From Streptomyces spinoverrucosus (lineage in GTDB: Bacteria; Actinomycetota; Actinomycetes; Streptomycetales; Streptomycetaceae), in contig NZ_JADPZX010000001.1 of NCBI RefSeq assembly GCF_015712165.1, forward strand, positions 3,472,001 to 3,536,000: a stretch of 64,000 nt of DNA, in the 5' to 3' direction. The position numbers and the translations under genes were made by a program. This document shows positions 40,272 to 51,708 of the stretch, in pieces (within the stretch, counting starts at the first letter, position 1; every line of letters starts with the position of its first letter). The notes beneath the pieces were generated by a model. The model was not told the DNA's origin, ran no database searches, and saw only the letters and a program-made list of their open reading frames with translations.

Positions 40272-41749
40272 TGCCGGCCTCCTGGGGGGTCTTCGGGGGT
40301 TGGGGGTGTGGGTGCGTCGGGCGCCGAGCCGTCGGGAGCGGGGGGCTCGGGCGAGGACTGGGGCTCCTGGGAGTCGCGCTCCGGCTCGGCTGCCGGGCCG
40401 GTCTTCGGCTCCGCGCGCCCCGGCTCGGCTTCCGGGCCGGTCTTCGGCTCCGCGCGCTCGGGCACGGGCCGCTGCGGTGGCTCAGCCTCGTGCGCGTTGG
40501 CTTCCGGGGAGGCCTCCCTCTCCTTCGCCCCCTCGGTCTCCGGCCCCGCGCCCTCGGTCTCCTGCACCTGCGCGTCCTTCGCCCCGGGGTCCTCGAAGGC
40601 CGGGCGGGCGTGGTGCCACGGGGCGTCGGGGCTGCGCGGGGTGGTCGGGGTAGTCGGGGTAGTCGGGCGGGTGGGCTTCTCCGCCGCCGGTGCCTGGGCG
40701 CCGCGCTGCGAGGCGGAGCCCTCAGACGCGCTACGGGCCCGGCGCGGCCCGGCGGGAGCCGCCGTAGCGGAAGGTCCAGCCTGCTCGGCACCCTCCGCAG
40801 CATCCGCACGCTGCGACGCCGACCCCTCACCCACACTCCGCGCACGACGAGGAGCCGCCGGAGCAACCGAAGCCTCCGCAGCGCCACCCCCCGCACGCTG
40901 CGACGCCGACCCCTCACCCGCACTCCGCGCACGACGAGGAGCCGCCGAAGCAGCCGAAGCCTCCGCAGCGCCACCTCCCGCACGCTGCGACGCCGAGCCT
41001 TCGCTCGCGCTCCGGGCGCGGCGTGGGCCGGTCGTGGGCGGGGCTTCCGTGGGCGTGCCGGCGGCGGCCGTCGACGGCTGGCTTGCGGAGCCCTCCGCCG
41101 CGGTGCGGGAGCGGCGTACGGGGCGGTCGCCCGCAGGGCGGGCCGTGCCGCGGGCCGGGCGGGTCGGGGCCGGGGGGAGTTGGCCCTTGAGAGGGCCCCA
41201 TTCGTTCGGGTCGGGGACGCCCGGTGGGAGCATCTGGCGGCGCTTGGGGCCGCCGTGTTCGGACTCGCCGGGCTCCTTCGCGCCGGGCCAGGCCTTGGCG
41301 ACGCGGGCGGCGAGGACGAAGTCCTTGCGGAGGGGGTGGCCTTCGAAGGTGTCCGGCAGCAGGAGGTGGTCCAGCGCGGGGTGGCCCTCAAAGGTGACGC
41401 CGAACATCTCGTGGGTCTCGCGTTCGTGCCAGGCCGCGCCCGCGTAGACATCGACGGCGGAGGCGAGGACGGGGGCCTCGTGCGGGACCGTGGTGCGCAG
41501 CAGCAGGCGGCGTACCGGCGCGAGGGCGACCAGGTGCGCCGAGACGCGGAAGCCCGAGCCCGGTTCGTCGACCGCGCTCAGCCAGTCGAAGTAGGTGCAG
41601 CCGAGCTGGTCGCGGGCGGTGCGCAGGGCCGACGTCCAGGACGTGGGCGGTACGTCCACGGTCAGGAGCTCGTACGACTCCTCGGCCGTGGCCTCCGTAC
41701 CGAAGAGGTCCTCGGCGGGGGCGGGAAGCCAGCCGACCGTGCCGTTCAT
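40268..41749 (-). CDS. nuoC: NADH-quinone oxidoreductase subunit C with a long repetitive C-terminal extension
   Basis: The first about 175 residues are a recognisable 30-kDa NuoC domain ([32 protein letters not shown]..., [32 protein letters not shown]). The next about 320 are low-complexity: four copies of [15 protein letters not shown] spaced by Ala/Gly-rich sequence (about residues 240-350), then acidic/Pro-rich sequence to residue 493. No such tail occurs in the E. coli or Thermus proteins. The ATG at 41749 overlaps the nuoB stop (ATGA). No nuoD is fused or follows. Confidence 0.9.
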   Translation of the reverse strand: MNGTVGWLPAPAEDLFGTEATAEESYELLTVDVPPTSWTSALRTARDQLGCTYFDWLSAVDEPGSGFRVSAHLVALAPVRRLLLRTTVPHEAPVLASAVDVYAGAAWHERETHEMFGVTFEGHPALDHLLLPDTFEGHPLRKDFVLAARVAKAWPGAKEPGESEHGGPKRRQMLPPGVPDPNEWGPLKGQLPPAPTRPARGTARPAGDRPVRRSRTAAEGSASQPSTAAAGTPTEAPPTTGPRRARSASEGSASQRAGGGAAEASAASAAPRRARSAGEGSASQRAGGGAAEASVAPAAPRRARSVGEGSASQRADAAEGAEQAGPSATAAPAGPRRARSASEGSASQRGAQAPAAEKPTRPTTPTTPTTPRSPDAPWHHARPAFEDPGAKDAQVQETEGAGPETEGAKEREASPEANAHEAEPPQRPVPERAEPKTGPEAEPGRAEPKTGPAAEPERDSQEPQSSPEPPAPDGSAPDAPTPPTPEDPPGGRQ

Positions 41750-42414
41750 CGGGCCTCCCCCGCGCCGGTGCCGCCGGTGCCGCCGGTGGCCGGCGGTTGG
41801 ACCAGGCCGCTCTGCAGGGCCGCCGCCGACGGACGTGCGGAACCGTACCGCTCCCCCAGCGACTCGCGGGCGATCTTCTCCTGGAGCTTGAGGATGCCCT
41901 GGAGCAGCGCCTCGGGGCGGGGCGGGCAACCGGGGACGTAGACGTCGACGGGGATGATCTGGTCGACGCCCTTGGTGACGGAGTACGAGTCCCAGTACGG
42001 GCCGCCGCAGTTGGAGCAGGCACCGAAGGAGATGACGTACTTCGGCTCGGGCATCTGTTCGTACAGGCGCTTGATGGCGGGTGCCATCTTGTCCGTGACC
42101 GTGCCGGACACGACCATCAGGTCCGCCTGGCGGGGGCCCGGCGCGAACGGGATGACGCCGAGGCGGATGAAGTCGTGGCGGGCCATCGACGCGGCGATGA
42201 ACTCGATGGCGCAGCAGGCCAGGCCGAAGTTGAAGACCCACAGCGAGTAGCGGCGGCCCCAGTTCAGGACGACCTTCATCGGCTCGGGGGCGAGGCGCGC
42301 GAGGGCGCCGAGGCGCTTCGGCTCCGGGAGCAGTACGGGCTCCGGGGCCGGTACGGGCTGAACGGCACCGTCGGAGGACGTCACCGAGGGGGTCGCTTCT
42401 GGCGTCACGTCCAT
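41746..42414 (-). CDS. nuoB: NADH-quinone oxidoreductase subunit B
   Basis: 222-aa subunit that carries cluster N2. Ligand cysteines are present: the CC pair (Cys67-68, [10 protein letters not shown]), GACSNCGG (Cys133/136) and [12 protein letters not shown] (Cys163). There is a Pro-rich N-terminal lead of about 40 residues and a Gly/Thr-rich C-terminal tail. ATG at 42414, 10 nt inside the nuoA gene. Confidence 0.94.
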   Translation of the reverse strand: MDVTPEATPSVTSSDGAVQPVPAPEPVLLPEPKRLGALARLAPEPMKVVLNWGRRYSLWVFNFGLACCAIEFIAASMARHDFIRLGVIPFAPGPRQADLMVVSGTVTDKMAPAIKRLYEQMPEPKYVISFGACSNCGGPYWDSYSVTKGVDQIIPVDVYVPGCPPRPEALLQGILKLQEKIARESLGERYGSARPSAAALQSGLVQPPATGGTGGTGAGEAR

Positions 42415-42812
42415 GCCAGGACACCCTTCTTGTACGCGTAGAGGAGGCCCACGGCCAGGAAGCCGAGGAAGATGAACATCTCCACCAGGGTCGTCGCTCC
42501 GTAACCGGGGGCGGCGAAGACCGTGGCCCACGGGAAGAGGAAGATCGAGTCGATCGCGAAGATCACGTAGAGGAAGGCGTAGACGTAGTAGCGGACCTGG
42601 GTGTGTGCCCAGCCCTCGCCGACGGGGTCGACGCCGCACTCGTAGGTAAGGAGCTTCTCGGGTGTGGGCGCGACCGGGCGCAGCAGCCGGCCCGCGCCGA
42701 AGGCGATGGCGACGAACAGCACGCCGATGGCGGCGAGCAGCCCGACAACCGAATAGGACTGGAAGTAGTCCGCCGCGATGACGGCGGTCGGTTCGACGGT
42801 CGATTCCCGCAC
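42405..42812 (-). CDS. nuoA: NADH-quinone oxidoreductase subunit A
   Basis: 135-aa membrane subunit with three helices. The conserved loop [39 protein letters not shown], with the Cys and acidic residues near the quinone site, is intact. GTG start at 42812; first gene of the partial nuo locus. An array of five 19-bp repeats lies 60-155 nt upstream. Confidence 0.93.
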   Translation of the reverse strand: MRESTVEPTAVIAADYFQSYSVVGLLAAIGVLFVAIAFGAGRLLRPVAPTPEKLLTYECGVDPVGEGWAHTQVRYYVYAFLYVIFAIDSIFLFPWATVFAAPGYGATTLVEMFIFLGFLAVGLLYAYKKGVLAWT

Positions 42813-42871
42813 GTCCGTCCCTCGCTCCCCTGACCTCGACCCTATGACTTATCGAGCGGCCCGGCGGTCCC

Positions 42872-42966
42872 GCGATGCCGTGCCGGTCTCGCGATGCCGT
42901 GCCAGTCATGCAATGCCCTGCCGGTCATGCGTTGCCCTGCCGGTCATGCGATGCCCTGCCGGTCTC
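42872..42966. repeat. Five 19-bp tandem repeats upstream of nuoA
   Basis: Five consecutive copies of GCGATGCCGTGCCGGTCTC-like sequence (42872-42890, then every 19 bp to 42966) with a few substitutions. They are in the 335-bp gap between nuoA and the divergent kinase gene. No gene is visible in the rest of the gap (42967-43147). Confidence 0.9.
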
Positions 42967-43147
42967 GCGATCTTGCCGATCGTGAACGCCGCTGTTCGAC
43001 GACCTGTACGCAACGTGAGTCTAGGGCCTGTTAAAGGGGCAGTAAGCAGCCCATCACGCCAGGAGAGACAGGGGTGGGGTTTTCCCCAGCAGAACGTGGC
43101 GGTGCACCTCATGGCGTGGGCGCTTGCCGCCGGGCACGCTAGCCCAT

Positions 43148-44338
43148 GTGACCGAGAAATTCCCGTCCGCGAGCGCGGCGGTGGCCGACCGAGACATCGA
43201 CCGCCCGCCGCCGGCCCGCCTCGCCTACGACGCGCACACCTGGAAGGAGATCGCGCATCTCCTGGCAAACCTGCCGATGGCCCTGCTGGGCTTCGTCTAC
43301 GTCGTCACGGTCCTGACCACAGGCGCCTTCCTGACCGTCACGGTGATCGGCTTCCCGCTGCTCGCCGTCGGCCTCATGGGCGCCCGGCGGCTCGGCAGGC
43401 TGGAGCGGGCGCGGGCCAGAAAGCTGCTCGGGGTGCGCGTGGACGAGCCGAGCCGACTGCCCCTGCGGGGCGCGGGCGGGTTCTTCCCTCGGCTGTGGAT
43501 GGCGCTGAAGGACCCGGTGGGCTGGCGGACCGCCCTGTACGACTTCATACGGCTGCCGTGGGGCATCTTCACCTTCGTCCTGACGCTGACCTCGCTGTTC
43601 GTGCTGTGGCCGGTACTGCCGTTCATCGCGCGCGGCCTGGCCAACGTTGACCGGGCCATGGTGCGCGGGCTGCTGTCGCCCTCCGACGAGTTGGAGCGGC
43701 GGATCGCCGAGCTGGAGTCCGACCGGGGGGTCGTGGTCGACACGGCCGCAGCGGACCTACGACGAATCGAGCGCGACCTGCACGACGGTGCGCAGGCCCG
43801 TCTGGTCAACCTGGCCATGGGCCTCGGCCTGGCCAAGGAGAAGCTGCTGGAGGACCCCGACTACGCGGCGGCGATGGTCGAGGAGGCGCACGGCGAGGTG
43901 AAACTGGCGCTCCAGGAGCTGCGGGACCTGGCGCGCGGCATCCATCCGGCGGTCCTCACCGACCGCGGCCTGGACGCCGCCCTCTCCGCGGTCGCCTCGC
44001 GCTGCACGGTGCCGGTGAAGGTGACGGTCGACCTGGAGTCCAGGCCGGCCGAGGCCATCGAGGGCATCGCCTACTTCACCGTGTCGGAGCTGCTGCAGAA
44101 CGTCAGCAAGCACAGCGGCGCGAAGTCCGCGTCCGTCGACGTCTGGCGCACCGAGGAGCGCCTCCTCATACAGGTCGCCGACGACGGCCGGGGCGGTGCC
44201 CACCTCGACGGCGGCACGGGAATGCGCGGCCTGGCGGAACGCCTCGACGCCGTCGACGGACTGTTCGTCTTCGACTCCCCACCGGGCGGCCCGACGGTCA
44301 TCACGGCGGAACTGCCGTGGCGGGACCGCCGGGGCTGA
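43148..44338 (+). CDS. Sensor histidine kinase (NarL/DesK type), copy 1
   Basis: 396-aa membrane kinase. Two pairs of helices (about residues 45-75 and 130-165) form an N-terminal sensor domain. The HisKA_3 dimerisation motif LRRIERDLHDGAQARLVNLA carries the phospho-His, and the HATPase domain has FTVSELLQNVSKHSGA and DDGRGG...GMRGLAERL. The GTG at 43148 (VTEKFPSA) is preferred over 43124 by context. Very similar to the next gene, with which it shares nucleotide-identical blocks. Its partner is probably the response regulator at 46267. Confidence 0.9.
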   Translation: MTEKFPSASAAVADRDIDRPPPARLAYDAHTWKEIAHLLANLPMALLGFVYVVTVLTTGAFLTVTVIGFPLLAVGLMGARRLGRLERARARKLLGVRVDEPSRLPLRGAGGFFPRLWMALKDPVGWRTALYDFIRLPWGIFTFVLTLTSLFVLWPVLPFIARGLANVDRAMVRGLLSPSDELERRIAELESDRGVVVDTAAADLRRIERDLHDGAQARLVNLAMGLGLAKEKLLEDPDYAAAMVEEAHGEVKLALQELRDLARGIHPAVLTDRGLDAALSAVASRCTVPVKVTVDLESRPAEAIEGIAYFTVSELLQNVSKHSGAKSASVDVWRTEERLLIQVADDGRGGAHLDGGTGMRGLAERLDAVDGLFVFDSPPGGPTVITAELPWRDRRG

Positions 44339-44557
44339 GAGGTAGGGAAAACCCCCCGATCAAGACGCCGACGGCCTCCATGGTCCGCAGCCTCCGGACG
44401 CAGCAGGGTTGAAGCTACGGCCGCGCGCCGGCCGGACACAACGCCAAGTCAAGCAAGCGACAACCGACAACCGCGCGAAAGCAAGCCACACGCGCCACGC
44501 AGCAAGAAGCACGCAGCACACAAACACAGCAGACCGAGGAGAACGGGGACCAAACCA

Positions 44558-45922
44558 ATGGCCACGGAGTACGGGCACGGCTATGGACGCCCGGGCGGAC
44601 CGTCCGACTGGGGTGCGGAAGGGAACGTCGGGCGGCGGTTCCGGCTGCCCGCCGGACTGCGCGCGCCGTTCGAGGGCCGCACGTGGCGCGAGCTCGCGTA
44701 CGTACTGCTCAGCCTGCCGATCAGCGTGCTGATGTTCACGTACGCCGTGACGATGCTCGCGCTCGGTGCGGGCCTGCTGGTGACGTTCCTCGGCATACCG
44801 GTGCTGGCGGCGGGACTGGCCGGCTGCCGGGGCCTGGGCACGCTGGAGCGAGCGCGGGCGCGCGGACTGCTCGGGCTCGACGTGGCCGACCCCGAGCCGC
44901 TGCGGGTGCGCAAGAGCGGCCTGATGGCGTGGATGGGCGCGGTTCTCAAGAGCGGCACGTCCTGGCGGCACCTGCTGTACGCGGTGCTGCACTTCCCGTG
45001 GGCCGTGTTCTCCTTCGTCGTCGCGGTGAGCTTCTGGACGTACGGCTGGGCGCTGCTGACGTACCCGGTGTGGTACTGGCTCTTCCCGATGTACGGCGGG
45101 CAGGACGGGCTGCAGCTGTACGGCGACGAGACCCACCAGATCTACCTCGACAACCCGTTCGAGATCACGGTGACGGCACTGGTGGGGCTGCTGTTCACGC
45201 TGGCCACACCCTGGATCGTGCGGGCGCTCACCCTGGTGGACCGGCTACTGGTGCACGGGCTGCTGGGGCCGTCGCGACTGGCGACGCGGGTGGTGGAGCT
45301 GGAGTCGGACCGGGGTGTCGTGGTCGACACGGCGGCCGCGGATCTGCGGCGCATCGAGCGCGACCTGCACGACGGGGCGCAGGCCCGCCTGGTGGCGCTG
45401 GCGATGGATCTGGGGCTGGCGAAGGAGAAGCTGGCCGAGGATCCGCGGACGGCGGCTCGAATGGTGGACGAGGCGCACGGCGAGGTGAAAACGGCGCTGC
45501 AGGAGCTGCGGGATCTCGCGCGCGGCATCCATCCGGCGGTCCTCACCGACCGCGGCCTGGACGCCGCCCTCTCCGCGGTCGCCTCACGGTGCACGGTGCC
45601 GGTGCAGGTGGACGTGGACCTGGCGTCGCGGCCGGCACCCGCGATCGAGGGCATCGCGTACTTCACGGTGTCCGAGCTCCTGCAGAACATCAGCAAGCAC
45701 GCGCGGGCGACCTCGGCGACGGTGGACGTCTGGAGGTCGGACGACCGGCTGATGTTGCAGGTCATGGACGACGGTGTGGGCGGGGCCGAGGCCGGCGTGA
45801 GCGGGAGTTCCGGTCTGGCCGGGCTCGCGGACCGGCTGGACGCGGTGGACGGCATATTGGTGGTCGACTCACCGGCGGGCGGCCCCACCCGCATCACGGC
45901 GGAACTGCCCTGGCGCGGGTAA
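44558..45922 (+). CDS. Sensor histidine kinase (NarL/DesK type), copy 2
   Basis: 454-aa paralogue of the preceding kinase. The sensor part is longer, with an extra loop (YPVWYWLFPMYGGQDGLQLYGDETHQIYLDNPFEITV) between helices. The catalytic half (LRRIERDLHDGAQARLVALAMDLG, ELLQNISKHARA, DDGVGGAEAGVSGSSGLAGLADRL) is intact. ATG at 44558. The 219-nt gap after copy 1 shows no gene. The regulator gene follows on the same strand 344 nt later. Confidence 0.92.
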   Translation: MATEYGHGYGRPGGPSDWGAEGNVGRRFRLPAGLRAPFEGRTWRELAYVLLSLPISVLMFTYAVTMLALGAGLLVTFLGIPVLAAGLAGCRGLGTLERARARGLLGLDVADPEPLRVRKSGLMAWMGAVLKSGTSWRHLLYAVLHFPWAVFSFVVAVSFWTYGWALLTYPVWYWLFPMYGGQDGLQLYGDETHQIYLDNPFEITVTALVGLLFTLATPWIVRALTLVDRLLVHGLLGPSRLATRVVELESDRGVVVDTAAADLRRIERDLHDGAQARLVALAMDLGLAKEKLAEDPRTAARMVDEAHGEVKTALQELRDLARGIHPAVLTDRGLDAALSAVASRCTVPVQVDVDLASRPAPAIEGIAYFTVSELLQNISKHARATSATVDVWRSDDRLMLQVMDDGVGGAEAGVSGSSGLAGLADRLDAVDGILVVDSPAGGPTRITAELPWRG

Positions 45923-46266
45923 CCACCCAGCGCCCGTCACTCGCTCCCCCCACCTCACCCGACACCCGCCGCGTGCCCCCACAGACAACCGACCGAACCC
46001 ACTCACCCACTCAACCCCCACCGCACGAACCCCGCTGCCCCACCCACCACACCGCCGACCGAACCCACTCACCCACTCAACCCCCACCGCACGAGCCCCA
46101 CTCACCCACCCAGCACCCACCGCATGCCCATCTCCCCAACCCAGCACCCCACCACATGTCCCCTCTCGCCCACCCAAGCCCCAACCCACCCCACCCCACC
46201 CCAAAAACCTGAAATGCTTGACGGGTCGACGGAGTCGAGCAATTCGAGCAACGGGGGCCGGAGATC
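45923..46266. other. C/A-biased spacer with a perfect 38-bp direct repeat
   Basis: The plus strand is almost all C and A from about 45955 to 46210. A 38-nt block occurs twice without change (45991-46028 and 46057-46094). Open frames through it would be Pro/Thr/His-rich and have no ribosome sites, so no gene is called. The leader of the response regulator lies at its end. Confidence 0.7.
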
Positions 46267-46938
46267 GTGGAGGACAGAGTGCGGGTGGTGATCGCCGAGG
46301 ACTCGGTGCTGCTGCGGGAGGGCCTGACCCGGCTCCTCACCGACCGCGGGCACGATGTCGTCGCCGGGGTGGGTGACGCGGAGGCGTTGATCAAGACCAT
46401 CACGGAGCTGGACGCCGAGGGCGTTCTGCCGGACGTCGTGGTCGCCGACGTGCGCATGCCGCCCACGCACACGGACGAGGGCGTCAGGGCGGCGGTGCAG
46501 CTGCGGAAGACGCACCCGGGGCTCGGCGTGCTGGTGCTGTCACAGTACGTGGAGGAGCGCTACGCCACCGAGCTGCTGGCCGGCTCCAGCCGTGGGGTCG
46601 GGTATCTGCTGAAGGACCGCGTGGCAGAGGTGCGGGAGTTCGTGGACGCGGTGGTGCGGGTGGCCGAGGGGGGCACGGCGCTCGACCCGGAGGTCGTGGC
46701 GCAGTTGCTCGGCCGCAGCCGTAAGCAGGACGTGCTCGCGGGGCTGACGCCCAGGGAGCGGGAGGTTCTGGGGCTGATGGCCGAGGGGCGGACCAATTCC
46801 GCCATCGCCAAGCAGCTGGTGGTGAGCGACGGCGCGGTGGAGAAGCACGTCAGCAACATCTTCCTCAAGCTGGGCCTGTCCCCGAGCGAAGGAGACCACC
46901 GTCGGGTCCTCGCAGTCCTGACGTACCTGAATTCCTGA
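46267..46938 (+). CDS. LuxR/NarL-type response regulator
   Basis: 223-aa two-component regulator. The receiver domain (residues 1-125) has acidic E11/D12, the phospho-acceptor D61 (VVVADVRMP) and K117 (LLKDR). The C-terminal HTH (LTPREREVLGLMAEGRTNSAIAKQL, residues about 158-182) is typical. GTG at 46267 with CCGGAG upstream. It presumably answers to one or both of the paralogous kinases just upstream. Confidence 0.93.
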   Translation: MEDRVRVVIAEDSVLLREGLTRLLTDRGHDVVAGVGDAEALIKTITELDAEGVLPDVVVADVRMPPTHTDEGVRAAVQLRKTHPGLGVLVLSQYVEERYATELLAGSSRGVGYLLKDRVAEVREFVDAVVRVAEGGTALDPEVVAQLLGRSRKQDVLAGLTPREREVLGLMAEGRTNSAIAKQLVVSDGAVEKHVSNIFLKLGLSPSEGDHRRVLAVLTYLNS

Positions 46939-47136
46939 GGGGCACCCCAGTTCCTGGGCGCTATGAGCCAAGGGCGACGGCCGGCCCGCGCATCCGAACG
47001 GGATGCGGTGAGCGTCTTGGGCAGGTACTCATCATGCGAATGGCCGAGGGAAGGCAAGCCGCACAGACGTAGGGTTGATCCTGGGAAGACCCTGTGGGGT
47101 CGATCCCCACAGCCGCCTCGAAGGAGGACCAGTTCA

Positions 47137-50134
<2,998 letters not shown>

Positions 50135-50137
<3 letters not shown>

Positions 50138-50238
50138 GCAACACCGTTGAGCAGCACAGCTGAGCAGCACAGCTGAGCAGCACAGCTGAGCAGCACAGCT
50201 GAGCAGCACAGCTGAGCAGCACAGCTGAGCAACACCCT
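50135..50238. repeat. Six perfect 13-bp tandem repeats after korB
   Basis: TGAGCAGCACAGC is repeated six times without change (50148-50225) and is flanked by degenerate copies at 50135-50147 (which includes the korB stop) and 50226-50238. The unit contains CAGCTG. The length is not a multiple of three, so it is not a coding repeat. Confidence 0.95.
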
Positions 50239-50252
50239 TGAGAACACGTCAC

Positions 50253-50276
50253 AGGCCCGGGCTCAGGCCCGGGCCT
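50253..50276. terminator. Bidirectional terminator hairpin
   Basis: AGGCCCGGGC (50253-50262) and GCCCGGGCCT (50267-50276) form a 10-bp stem with a 4-nt loop between convergent korB and the HxlR gene; it overlaps the last codons of the latter. Confidence 0.65.
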
Positions 50277-50643
50277 TGTCGTACGCCTTCCGCGCCCGTT
50301 CCACATCCCCCATCCGCCGCTCCGTCCACAGCGCCAGCGCCCGCACCTGCTCCGCGGCCTCGCGACCGAGGTCGGTGAGGGAGTAGTCGACGCGGGGCGG
50401 GATCACGGGTTTCGCGTCGCGATGGACGAACCCGTCCCGCTCCAGGGTCTGCAGCGTCTGGGTGAGCATCTTCTCGCTGACCGGCCGGACCTCGCCGATC
50501 GCCCGGCGCAGCTCGCTGAACCGGTACGGCCGCTCCATGAGCCTGATCAACACCAGTACGCCCCAGCGGCTGGTGACGTGTTCCAGGACCAGCCGGTACG
50601 GGCACATCCCCTCGACCTCAGGATTCCCTGCGCTTACTGCCAT
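50263..50643 (-). CDS. HxlR family transcriptional regulator
   Basis: 126-aa winged-helix regulator. CPYRLVLEHVTSRWGVLVLIRLMERPYRFSELRRAIGEVRPVSEKMLTQTLQTLERDGFV is the DNA-binding domain. The Cys near residue 14 is at the position of the redox-sensing Cys of YodB/HypR-type members. ATG at 50643. The gene is divergent from an NAD(P)H:quinone oxidoreductase-like gene; a palindrome lies directly between them, so it probably controls that gene. Confidence 0.9.
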   Translation of the reverse strand: MAVSAGNPEVEGMCPYRLVLEHVTSRWGVLVLIRLMERPYRFSELRRAIGEVRPVSEKMLTQTLQTLERDGFVHRDAKPVIPPRVDYSLTDLGREAAEQVRALALWTERRMGDVERARKAYDKARA

Positions 50644-50646
50644 GCC

Positions 50647-50671
50647 AGTACCTTACTTCAAAGTAGGTACT
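50647..50671. promoter_or_regulatory. Palindromic operator for the HxlR regulator
   Basis: AGTACC(T)TACTT-CA-AAGTA-GGTACT is a nearly perfect 25-bp inverted repeat, close to the TACTxxxxxAGTA pattern known for YodB-type sites. It sits immediately upstream of the HxlR start, with a half-site (TTAGTACC) at about 50681. Confidence 0.65.
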
Positions 50672-50743
50672 TTCTAAGAGTTAGTACCCCTCCTAGGGTG
50701 AGTGCAATAGCCCTGAATCACGCACTCGCACACAGGAGCCCCC

Positions 50744-51598
50744 ATGAGCATCGTCGTCACCGGAGCCACCGGACACCTCGGCCGCCATGTCATCGAGCAA
50801 CTGCTGGAGAAGGTCCCGGCCGACCGGATCACGGCCGTCGTCCGCAACGCCGAGAAGGCCGCCGACTTCGCGGACCGCGGTGTGAAGATCGCGCTCGCCG
50901 ACTACAACGAGCCCGCGACGTTCGACGCCCTGTTCTCCGCCGGCGACAAGGTGCTGCTCATCTCCGGCAACGAGTTCGACAAGGGCCGGGTCGCCCAGCA
51001 CAAGGTCGTGATCGACGCCGCGAAGGCGGCCGGCGTCGCGCTCCTCGCCTACACCAGCGCCCCCGGCAGCCTCACGGCCGCGCTCGTCGACGACCACCGC
51101 GCCACCGAGGAGGCGCTGCTCGCGTCGGGCCTGCCGTACGTACTGCTGCGCAACGGCTGGTACCACGAGAACTACACCGAGAACCTCGCCCCGGTCCTGG
51201 AACACAACGCGGTCGTCGCCGCCGCCGGTGAGGGCCGGATCGCCTCCGCTTCGCGCGCCGACTACGCGGCCGCCGCCGTAGCGGTGCTGACCGGCGAGGG
51301 GCACGAGAACCGGACGTACGAGCTGAGCGGTGACGAGGTGTGGAGCCTCGCGGAGTACGCGGCCGAGCTCAGCCGGCAGACCGGCAAGGAGATCGCGTAC
51401 AACCCGGTCTCCGTCGAGGCCTACCAGGGGATCCTGACCGGCGCCGGCCTGCCCGAGCCGCTCGCCGCGATCATGGCGGGCGTCGACGCGTCCATCGAGA
51501 AGGGCGAGTTGGCCGTGCGCACCGGCGACCTCTCGCGCCTGGCCGGACGTCCGACCACCCCGCTCTCCGAGGCCGTCACCGCCGCGCTCAAGGGCTGA
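50744..51598 (+). CDS. NAD(P)-dependent quinone oxidoreductase-like (NmrA/QorB family)
   Basis: 284-aa atypical SDR. MSIVVTGATGHLGRHVIEQL is the dinucleotide-binding start. YTSAPGSLTAALVDDHRATEEALLASGLPYVLLRNGWYHENYTENL is typical of QOR2/QorB-like NAD(P)H:quinone oxidoreductases. It probably reduces quinones or reactive electrophiles, consistent with a redox-sensing HxlR regulator next door. ATG at 50744 with CAGGAG upstream. Confidence 0.88.
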   Translation: MSIVVTGATGHLGRHVIEQLLEKVPADRITAVVRNAEKAADFADRGVKIALADYNEPATFDALFSAGDKVLLISGNEFDKGRVAQHKVVIDAAKAAGVALLAYTSAPGSLTAALVDDHRATEEALLASGLPYVLLRNGWYHENYTENLAPVLEHNAVVAAAGEGRIASASRADYAAAAVAVLTGEGHENRTYELSGDEVWSLAEYAAELSRQTGKEIAYNPVSVEAYQGILTGAGLPEPLAAIMAGVDASIEKGELAVRTGDLSRLAGRPTTPLSEAVTAALKG

Positions 51599-51708
51599 CT
51601 TCGTCCACCCCGCCCCCCTGTCATGACCGTATGCCGATACGGCCATGACAGGCGGGGGTGCTCGGCGTTACCTTCGTGCGGGCGGGCTGACGTACGAAGG
51701 AGGAGCCG

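Noticed and set aside
50148..50225. 13-bp array considered as CRISPR or iteron origin
   Set aside because: Units are adjacent without spacers, and no replication gene is near.
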